9,238 bases of DNA, from positions 1 through 9,238 of the forward strand of contig JAMXLG010000362.1 in NCBI GenBank assembly GCA_024281135.1, written 5' to 3'. A model generated the notes under the pieces. The model searched no databases and was not told the DNA's origin. It saw only the letters and a program-made list of their open reading frames with translations. Both the position numbers and the translations under genes were made by a program. Source of the stretch: Vulcanimicrobiia bacterium (GTDB taxonomy: Bacteria > Eremiobacterota > Eremiobacteria > Baltobacterales > Baltobacteraceae). This document shows positions 1 through 4,942 of the stretch, piece by piece (within the stretch, counting starts at the first letter, position 1; every line of letters starts with the position of its first letter).

Positions 1-1257
1 GCGTCGTACAGCACGCAGCTCGACCAGTTCGCATCCTCACTCTCGAATGAAGTGAACCGCGTTACGCAATCGTCGTACGATCAAAACGGCAACCCGGGTA
101 CGGCGCTCTTCCAGCCGATCGTCACGAATCTTCCGATTTCCGCCGGCAACATCAAGTGTGGGATCACCGATCCGAATCAGCTGCCGGTTGCGCTTGCGAA
201 CACGAGCGCCGGTAACCTGATCACGAATCTGAACTCGGCGAATAATACCGTTGACACGGCACAGCCGCTGCTCGGTAACGGATCGCTTGCGAATCCACCC
301 TCAGCCGGACCGGTGCCGCCTGCCTTGACGAACGGCACTTTGACGGTCAGCGTCGATGGTGTTGCTCAGACGTTCAACTACAACGTGTCGGCTGGCGGAA
401 ACGCCGCCTCGATCAATGGTTTTATCAGCAGCTTCAACGCGGCGAATCTCGGCGTAACCGCATCGTTCGACTCGGCGTCGCAACGCATCGTGTTCGCGCG
501 GGATCCGCAGAACGAAAGTTTGGCGCTACGTGGCGCACAAGCGACGTTGGGCAGCCCGACAAATCCGACGTTCTCGATCTCCGATTCTCAGTGGCAGGCT
601 GGTCAGCCGACGAGTTCGCTGCTCGGCGTCCTCGGCGCGCAAAACTTACAAAATGCAGGCGGCGCGGTCGTGCAGAACGCATCGAACGCATTTGCGGCGA
701 GCGATAACGGCGGCGCAAATGCCCTTGTCAAGGTCTTTCAGTCGAACGTCGGTGCGCCGGCGGTATCGACGACGTCAGGGCCCCTCGTTACGGCAACGGC
801 GGGCGTTCCTACGACGGTTGCTCTTCCGAGTGGCGTCGACAACGTCACGGTCGGACAAATCCTGACGATCGATTCGCTCGGCACGCCCGAAAATGTGACT
901 GTCTCCGCGGTCAAGTTCGCGGGCGGCATCGAATCCGTGACATTTACGTCGGCGAACAATCACGCGGCGAACTTCACCGTGCAGAGCGCGCAGACGCAGA
1001 CGCTCCAGCAGTTTTACGGTTCGATCATCACGCAAGTCGGCATCGACACGCAGACGGCGATCACCGGAACGACGACGCAAACGAATCTTGCGAGTACCAT
1101 CGACGCCCAGCGTCAAGCGATCTCAGGCATCAACCTCGATGAAGAGACACAGAATCTGATCAAGTATCAGAACGCCTATCAGGCAGCAGCGAAGACCATC
1201 TCGACGATGAACACGCTGCTCAATACGATCATCAACGGTCTCGGTGTCGGGCAGTAA
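1..1257 (+). CDS. flgK: Flagellar hook-associated protein 1 (FlgK), 5' end missing
   Basis: FlgK is the first of the two junction proteins between hook and filament; it is exported by the flagellar type III system and is needed before flagellin can polymerise. The frame is open from base 1, so the true start lies upstream; a GTG at 52 is only an internal codon. The first visible residues carry the FlgK signature (LDQFASSLSNEVN, then NGNPGTALF), which normally sits well inside the protein. The C-terminus (SGINLDEETQNLIKYQNAYQ, then a helix ending IINGLG) is the conserved D0/D1 coiled-coil half shared by axial proteins. Between them lie two beta-rich insertions, about 331-600 and 774-990, the first resembling a module in FlgL. 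A single Cys is encoded at 157-159. The stop TAA overlaps the flgL Shine-Dalgarno, implying one operon. Identification is firm; domain edges are estimates. Confidence 0.95.
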   Translation, partial: ASYSTQLDQFASSLSNEVNRVTQSSYDQNGNPGTALFQPIVTNLPISAGNIKCGITDPNQLPVALANTSAGNLITNLNSANNTVDTAQPLLGNGSLANPPSAGPVPPALTNGTLTVSVDGVAQTFNYNVSAGGNAASINGFISSFNAANLGVTASFDSASQRIVFARDPQNESLALRGAQATLGSPTNPTFSISDSQWQAGQPTSSLLGVLGAQNLQNAGGAVVQNASNAFAASDNGGANALVKVFQSNVGAPAVSTTSGPLVTATAGVPTTVALPSGVDNVTVGQILTIDSLGTPENVTVSAVKFAGGIESVTFTSANNHAANFTVQSAQTQTLQQFYGSIITQVGIDTQTAITGTTTQTNLASTIDAQRQAISGINLDEETQNLIKYQNAYQAAAKTISTMNTLLNTIINGLGVGQ

Positions 1258-1269
1258 GGAGGCTAACCG

Positions 1270-2607
1270 ATGCGCATTGCAACGTCGACGCTCTACAACG
1301 AACAATCGAGTTCGATCGACAATCTGTACGCGACATACCAAACTCAAGGGCAGCAGCTCTCGACTGGGAAATCGCTCAACGCCCCCTCGGATGACCCGAC
1401 GGTCATCGCGCAAGACCTTTCGGTTCGCGCCGATAACGCCGTACAAACGCAGCTTGGCAAGAACTTCACCGACTTGACGAATCAGCTGACGACGGTCGAC
1501 GGTGCACTTTCGAACGTGACGAGCGCATTGCAAAGCGCACGCAATCTTGCCGTAGAAGGCGCGAGCGACACGCTCAACGCGTCGCAGCGAGCCGACATCG
1601 CGACGCAGATCGATCAAATTCTCAACGAAGTGATCGGTTTTGCGAACACGCAGTACAACGGTAAGTACGTCTTCGCCGGCACGAACGTCCCGACGTCGAC
1701 CCCGCTCGTTCAAGGCCAAGGCAGTCCGATCACGAGCGTCACGACGCAGGGCAATATCGTTCAAGAGACGCAGGAAAGCCCCGACGGCACGACCATCGGC
1801 ACCGGCGTCACGCTGCAACAAGCATTCAACGTGAACGCGCCGGACGGTTCGCCGAGCGTTTTCCAAGTGCTTATCAACTTGCGCGATTCTCTTCAAAGCG
1901 GCCAAGTCGTCGACGAGAGCCAAGCGGCACTAAATCTCCCCGGCACGGCGATCACAAACAACACGTTGATCTCCACGTTGCAAAACAGCGGCGCGGGACA
2001 AGTTATGGCGACGCCGTTGAAAGCGGATTCAAGCGGCAACATCGAGATCAACATTGCAAACGGCACCAATCCGAATGGCGTAAATGTCGTTATTACCCCG
2101 GGACCCGGTGTTACCGTCGGCTCGCTCGTGAACCAAATCAATACGCAGTTGGCAGGGCCGCCGAGCCTCGGAATAACGGCATCCTTCAATGCGCAGACGC
2201 AGAGGATCTCGTTCACGAGCACAGCGAGTCCGCCCGCATCCTTCACGGTTACGGACGTCCCGAGCGCCGGATCAGGGACGACCACCGGCAATTTCGTTGC
2301 AGCTTTCGGTCTCACGAATCAGGCCGACACGACGCAGTACGTGTCGACGCAGCTTGGCGACGTGGACAAGGTTATCAGCACCACGCTGAATGCGCGCGCG
2401 ATCGTCGGATCGACGATTCAGAGCTCGCAGACGCTGACTACCGCGACCAGTTCACAAGTAAATAACGATACGAGCGTGCAGTCGGGCTTGGAAGACACCG
2501 ATATACCTAAGGTGACCTCCGAGTTCTCGCAGACGCAAACCGTGCTTCAGGCCGCGTATGCCACGACCTCGCGGCTCGAAGGCAAAACCCTGTTCGACTA
2601 CCTCTAG
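1270..2607 (+). CDS. flgL: Flagellar hook-associated protein 3 (FlgL)
   Basis: FlgL is the second hook-filament junction protein, sitting on FlgK and templating flagellin assembly outside the cell. The N-terminus (MRIATSTLYNEQ, then QLSTGKSLNAPSDDPTVIAQ) is the flagellin-like D0/D1 helix typical of FlgL, and the C-terminus (TSRLEGKTLFDYL) is the matching closing helix. At 445 residues it is much longer than the roughly 300 residues of Bacillus or enterobacterial FlgL. The excess is in the middle, including a beta-rich module at residues about 256-349 that resembles one in FlgK. The start at 1270 is supported by TAAGGAGG at 1255-1262, seven bases upstream, which includes the flgK stop codon and suggests translational coupling. 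No cysteine is present, as is usual for axial proteins. The stop TAG is itself part of a TAGGAG sequence ahead of fliW. Confidence 0.95.
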   Translation: MRIATSTLYNEQSSSIDNLYATYQTQGQQLSTGKSLNAPSDDPTVIAQDLSVRADNAVQTQLGKNFTDLTNQLTTVDGALSNVTSALQSARNLAVEGASDTLNASQRADIATQIDQILNEVIGFANTQYNGKYVFAGTNVPTSTPLVQGQGSPITSVTTQGNIVQETQESPDGTTIGTGVTLQQAFNVNAPDGSPSVFQVLINLRDSLQSGQVVDESQAALNLPGTAITNNTLISTLQNSGAGQVMATPLKADSSGNIEINIANGTNPNGVNVVITPGPGVTVGSLVNQINTQLAGPPSLGITASFNAQTQRISFTSTASPPASFTVTDVPSAGSGTTTGNFVAAFGLTNQADTTQYVSTQLGDVDKVISTTLNARAIVGSTIQSSQTLTTATSSQVNNDTSVQSGLEDTDIPKVTSEFSQTQTVLQAAYATTSRLEGKTLFDYL

Positions 2608-2623
2608 GAGCCTCGAAGATCAC

Positions 2624-3127
2624 ATGAGCCTATCGATGGAAGCGGAGATGAACGCAAGCGAAACGCAAACGATGGAATTCCAGCGCTTCGGAAGCTGCAC
2701 GTTTTCCGAGGCCGACGTCATTCGTTTTCCGTGGGGGATCCCCGGGTTTCCGAATCTCCGCCGCTGGATCGCGCTCAACGTCGAGCAACAGAGCACGTTC
2801 GTTTGGCTCCAGTCGCTCGATGACGCCAACGTCGCGCTGCCCACGTTGGACCCGTACTTCGTCTTTGAAGACTACGATCCGAAGCTGCCGGCGTATGCCG
2901 CCGCTGCGCTCGAGATCGAAGGTCCGTCGGACTTCACGATCCTTTGCGTGGTCGTCGTAACCGAGAACGCAGAAGATATGACGATGAACCTTTTCGCGCC
3001 GGTCGTCATCAATCTGCGTACGCGCACCGGCCGGCAAATCGTCCTCGAAAACTCAGGATTCTCAGTGCGCCAGCCAATCCCACGCAAGCCTGGCCTCGAG
3101 CCCGCAGAAGTCGAACCGGCGTCATAA
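2624..3127 (+). CDS. fliW: Flagellar assembly factor FliW
   Basis: FliW is a small cytoplasmic beta-barrel protein that binds either flagellin or CsrA. When flagellin is exported, freed FliW sequesters CsrA and flagellin translation resumes. The 167-residue product has the family hallmarks in order: RFG near residue 21, VIRFPWGIPGF at 32-42, FVWLQSLDD at 59-67, NLFAPVVINL at 122-131 and GRQIVLENSGFSVRQPI at 136-152. The start is uncertain. ATG 2624 has TAGGAG 13 bases upstream, a long spacing. In-frame ATGs at 2636, 2648 and 2672 are alternatives, and the conserved core begins only at 2672 (MEFQRFG). A farther upstream in-frame ATG at 2558 would overlap flgL by 50 bases and add residues unlike FliW, so I did not use it. 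The Pro- and Glu-rich tail after about residue 152 looks disordered. The position directly before csrA supports the assignment. Confidence 0.93.
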   Translation: MSLSMEAEMNASETQTMEFQRFGSCTFSEADVIRFPWGIPGFPNLRRWIALNVEQQSTFVWLQSLDDANVALPTLDPYFVFEDYDPKLPAYAAAALEIEGPSDFTILCVVVVTENAEDMTMNLFAPVVINLRTRTGRQIVLENSGFSVRQPIPRKPGLEPAEVEPAS

Positions 3128-3130
3128 AGA

Positions 3131-3148
3131 AGAGGGTCGCGACCCTCT
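3131..3148. repeat. 18-bp perfect palindrome between fliW and csrA
   Basis: AGAGGGTCGCGACCCTCT reads the same on both strands and starts three bases after the fliW stop codon. As RNA it can form a 7-bp stem with a CGCG loop. There is no following run of T, so it does not look like a standard terminator. It could be a mRNA processing or stability hairpin, an attenuating structure between fliW and csrA, or a dimeric protein-binding site. The palindrome is seen directly; any function is a guess. Confidence 0.6.
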
Positions 3149-3156
3149 AACGAGAA

Positions 3157-3187
3157 GGCCCTGCCTAGCGAATCGCCAAGGAGGGCC
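3157..3187 (+). promoter_or_regulatory. Possible hairpin hiding the csrA Shine-Dalgarno
   Basis: The csrA ribosome-binding site AAGGAGG (3178-3184) lies ten bases before its ATG. GGCCCT at 3157-3162 is exactly complementary to AGGGCC at 3182-3187, and two more pairs (CC 3164-3165 with GG 3180-3181) can form beyond a bulged G. This pairing would cover the Shine-Dalgarno. A short palindrome, GGGCCGGCCC at 3183-3192, offers a competing fold. Such a structure could set or control csrA translation, including by CsrA itself, since the site contains GGA. Pairing was checked by eye only. Confidence 0.35.
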
Positions 3188-3194
3188 GGCCCCC

Positions 3195-3464
3195 ATGCTC
3201 GTTCTGAGCCGCAAGATCAACCAGTCGATTATGATCGGCGACAATGTGCGCATTGTCGTTGTTGCCGTTGACCGCGACCAGGTCAAACTCGGCATCGAGG
3301 CTCCGCGGGAAGTCCCCGTTCACCGCTCCGAAATCTACGAAGAGATTCAGCGTTCGAACCGCGTAGCGGCGGAGGCCGCCGGCGTTTCAGTCACGGACTC
3401 GCCTGCAACTCCCGCCCCGATTGGGACCGCCTCTCGCGCGCGTCTACAGCCTCGAAAAAAGTAA
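3195..3464 (+). CDS. csrA: Carbon storage regulator CsrA (flagellin translational repressor)
   Basis: CsrA is a dimeric RNA-binding protein that recognises GGA motifs, often in hairpin loops and at Shine-Dalgarno sites, and blocks translation. The first 55 residues match the family very well: MLVLSRK at the start, IMIGDNVRIVVVAV, QVKLGIEAP, then VPVHRSEIYEEIQRSN. Leu4 and Arg44, known RNA-contact residues, are present. Asn55, the position known from Bacillus subtilis to matter for FliW binding, is also present. At 89 residues it is longer than E. coli (61) or B. subtilis (74) CsrA; the extra C-terminal tail is rich in Ala, Pro and Thr and ends RLQPRKK, a basic and probably disordered end. It lies 67 bases after fliW and immediately before flagellin, so its likely main target is the flagellin leader. 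A good AAGGAGG site fixes the start. Confidence 0.97.
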   Translation: MLVLSRKINQSIMIGDNVRIVVVAVDRDQVKLGIEAPREVPVHRSEIYEEIQRSNRVAAEAAGVSVTDSPATPAPIGTASRARLQPRKK

Positions 3465-3471
3465 TTTCACT

Positions 3472-3494
3472 GGCTAAAGTCCGCCACTTTGGCC
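3472..3494. repeat. Inverted repeat over the -35 region of the flagellin promoter
   Basis: GGCTAAAGT (3472-3480) and ACTTTGGCC (3486-3494) can pair as a 9-bp stem with one G-U pair and a CCGCC loop. It begins eight bases after the csrA stop and contains the TAAA -35 element of the flagellin promoter. In csrA mRNA it would be a 3'-end hairpin; in DNA it could be an operator for a dimeric regulator. It lacks a T tract, so efficient termination is doubtful. Confidence 0.5.
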
Positions 3495-3502
3495 TCCGAT
3501 AT
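3475..3502 (+). promoter_or_regulatory. Sigma-28 (FliA/SigD) promoter of flagellin
   Basis: TAAA at 3475-3478 and TCCGATAT at 3495-3502 are 16 bases apart. The known SigD/FliA pattern is TAAA, about 15 bases, then GCCGATAT or GCCGATAA, so this is a near-perfect match with one changed base in the -10 octamer. The expected transcription start is near 3508-3510, giving a flagellin leader of about 73 bases. The position just before the flagellin gene is what sigma-28 control predicts: expression only after the hook is complete. Confidence 0.85.
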
Positions 3503-3510
3503 TCCAACGG

Positions 3511-3530
3511 AGGGGACAGGACGTTCCCCT
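3511..3530 (+). promoter_or_regulatory. Leader hairpin with GGA in the loop, probable upstream CsrA site
   Basis: AGGGGA (3511-3516) and TCCCCT (3525-3530) form a perfect 6-bp stem around an eight-base loop CAGGACGT, placing GGA (3519-3521) in the loop. CsrA prefers GGA presented this way. The hairpin sits at the predicted 5' end of the flagellin transcript and pairs functionally with a second GGA-rich stretch at the Shine-Dalgarno 50-odd bases downstream, like the two-site arrangement known for Bacillus hag. The flanking bases match the CsrA consensus only in part. Confidence 0.6.
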
Positions 3531-3532
3531 TG

Positions 3533-3542
3533 AGACTAGTCT
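3533..3542. repeat. 10-bp palindrome in the flagellin leader
   Basis: AGACTAGTCT is a perfect palindrome three bases after the GGA hairpin. It is too short to form a useful hairpin on its own (no room for a loop beyond a 3-bp stem). It may only be chance, or may form part of a larger leader fold or a protein site. Confidence 0.3.
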
Positions 3543-3551
3543 TGTAGTAAA

Positions 3552-3566
3552 ACGCGTTACACGCGT
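3552..3566 (+). repeat. Hairpin just upstream of the flagellin Shine-Dalgarno
   Basis: ACGCG (3552-3556) and CGCGT (3562-3566) form a 5-bp stem with a TTACA loop. The same bases can be read as two copies of the palindrome ACGCGT, at 3552-3557 and 3561-3566. The hairpin ends seven bases before the GGAGGA ribosome-binding site, so it may shape access of ribosomes or CsrA to that site. Structure is seen by eye; role is inferred. Confidence 0.4.
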
Positions 3567-3570
3567 ACTC

Positions 3571-3581
3571 ATGGAGGAAAA
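3571..3581 (+). promoter_or_regulatory. Flagellin Shine-Dalgarno and probable CsrA site
   Basis: ATGGAGGAAAA precedes the flagellin ATG. GGAGG at 3573-3577 is a strong ribosome-binding site with a rather short spacer of four bases. The two overlapping GGA triplets make this the natural repression site for CsrA, because binding would directly block ribosomes. The ATG at 3571 is out of frame with flagellin and is part of the ribosome-binding site, not a start. Confidence 0.7.
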
Positions 3582-4862
3582 ATGCCAGGTATTTCTATCG
3601 CCAACAATCTGTTGGCCAATAATGTTCAGTACAACCTGAACAACAACCAGAACGCCCTCAAGAACATCGTCACTCAGCTCTCGTCGGGTCTGCGCATCAA
3701 CAGCGCCGCAGATGATCCGTCGGGACTTGCTATTGCGACGAACCTGCAAACGCAGGTCGACGGGTACAACACCGCCGTTCAAAACGTGCAGAACGCGAAC
3801 AATGCAGCGCAAGTCGCGGAAGGCGCGCTCCAAACGACGACCGACATTCTGCAACGTATCCGCAATCTCGCGGTCGAAGCGGCGTCGGACATCAACTCGA
3901 ACAACGACCGTCAGAACCTTCAGGTCGAAGTTTCGCAGCTGCTGCTCGAAGTCAACCGCATCTCGCAGAACACGAACTTCAACGGTCAGGCGCTCCTCGA
4001 TGGCAGCCATGCCGGCTTCCAAGCGCAACAAACCGCGTTCCTGAACGTCACGGCCAACACGGCGCTCTCGACCAACGGTAACATCGCGCAAGTCAACGGC
4101 ATCAACTACGGCTTCCTCGCCGCAACGGTTGCCGCCTCAAATGCGCAGTTCCAAACGACGGTCGGCGGCACGTCCGGCTTCGGTGGTACGGGCACGACCG
4201 ACGGTACGATCGAACTCCAGGTCATCAACACCGGTGTGTCGATCGCCGTTCAAGAAACGTTCGTCGACAGCGCGACTGGTAAGGTCTGCGTCTCCTCGAC
4301 GCTCTATGCTGCGGGCAACAAGGCCGGCGGCGTTGCGAACGCGTTCGATAATGTCAGCGTCACGCTCGGTACGTTCACCACGGCCGACGTCGGCACGACG
4401 GCATACGTCAAGATCAGCCAGAACGTGGCGGCCCTGACGAACCCGAACAACCCGGCGTTCAACTTCCAATCGGCTGCCGCTGAAGGCGACGTCATCCAGG
4501 TCGGCATCCAGGCGACGAATACGCAAACGCTGCGTATCTCGAACATCAACCTGGCGCTCTCAGCTTCGAACGCTCCGTCGCTCGGCGCAGAAGACGCGAT
4601 CGGCCAGATCGACAACGCTCTCGAGCGTCTGCTCAACCAGCGCGCACAGCTCGGCGCAGTCATCGTTCGCCTCAACGAAGATGCGAACAACGACAGCATC
4701 GCAGCGGTCAACCTGCAGGCGTCTGAGTCGTCGATCCGCGATCTCAACGTCGGTCAGGCGACGACCGAGTTCACCAAGCTCCAGATCCTGGTCCAAGTCG
4801 GTACCTCGGTCCTGGCGCAGTCGAACTCGAACGCTCAATCGGTTCTCGGACTCTTCCGTTAA
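3582..4862 (+). CDS. fliC: Flagellin, filament subunit
   Basis: This is the filament subunit, also called Hag, exported unfolded and polymerised at the tip. The N-terminal D0/D1 half is clear in residues 1 to about 145: MPGISIANNLLANN, QLSSGLRINSAADDPSGLAI at 32-51, AEGALQTTTDILQRIRNLAV at 79-98 and NTNFNGQALLDGS at 130-142. The C-terminal D1/D0 half starts near residue 333 (SLGAEDAIGQID) and includes ASESSIRD and AQSNSNAQSVLGLFR at the very end. The middle, about 146-330, is a variable surface domain rich in Thr, Ser, Asn and Gly, which offers many possible O-glycosylation sites. Cys236 in that domain is unusual for a filament protein. Length is 426 residues, within the normal flagellin range. 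It has its own sigma-28 promoter, a structured leader and a strong terminator, so it is probably expressed largely as a single-gene transcript under FliW-CsrA control. Confidence 0.97.
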   Translation: MPGISIANNLLANNVQYNLNNNQNALKNIVTQLSSGLRINSAADDPSGLAIATNLQTQVDGYNTAVQNVQNANNAAQVAEGALQTTTDILQRIRNLAVEAASDINSNNDRQNLQVEVSQLLLEVNRISQNTNFNGQALLDGSHAGFQAQQTAFLNVTANTALSTNGNIAQVNGINYGFLAATVAASNAQFQTTVGGTSGFGGTGTTDGTIELQVINTGVSIAVQETFVDSATGKVCVSSTLYAAGNKAGGVANAFDNVSVTLGTFTTADVGTTAYVKISQNVAALTNPNNPAFNFQSAAAEGDVIQVGIQATNTQTLRISNINLALSASNAPSLGAEDAIGQIDNALERLLNQRAQLGAVIVRLNEDANNDSIAAVNLQASESSIRDLNVGQATTEFTKLQILVQVGTSVLAQSNSNAQSVLGLFR

Positions 4863-4883
4863 TCGCAAGCGCAACGTAAAAGC

Positions 4884-4916
4884 GAGAGCCCGCTCCGGCG
4901 GGCTCTCTTCTTTTTT
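4884..4916 (+). terminator. Strong intrinsic terminator after flagellin
   Basis: GAGAGCCCGC (4884-4893) and GCGGGCTCTC (4898-4907) form a perfect 10-bp GC-rich stem with a TCCG loop, followed by TTCTTTTTT. This is a textbook Rho-independent terminator, 21 bases after the flagellin stop codon. It separates high-level flagellin expression from the glycosyltransferase genes downstream. Confidence 0.95.
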
Positions 4917-4942
4917 ATTGCCCTGCGCCGAAAATAGGAACG

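Noticed and set aside
1123..1923. 266-codon minus-strand open frame
   Set aside because: It lies antisense to the conserved ends of flgK and flgL, has an Arg/Val/Asp-rich composition typical of reverse-strand shadows in GC-rich genes, and shows no recognisable motif.
2558..2623. Upstream in-frame ATG for fliW
   Set aside because: It would overlap flgL by 50 bases, lacks a good ribosome-binding site, and adds residues that do not resemble FliW.
3131..3148. Palindrome after fliW as an intrinsic terminator
   Set aside because: No T tract follows and csrA starts 46 bases later; a different role is more likely.
3571..3573. ATG inside the flagellin ribosome-binding site as a start codon
   Set aside because: It is out of frame with flagellin; the sequence GGAGG that follows serves as the Shine-Dalgarno for the ATG at 3582.
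4907..4935. Separate sigma-70 promoter for the glycosyltransferase operon
   Set aside because: Only weak hexamer look-alikes (such as CTTCTT with GAAAAT) were found in the short space after the terminator; not convincing.
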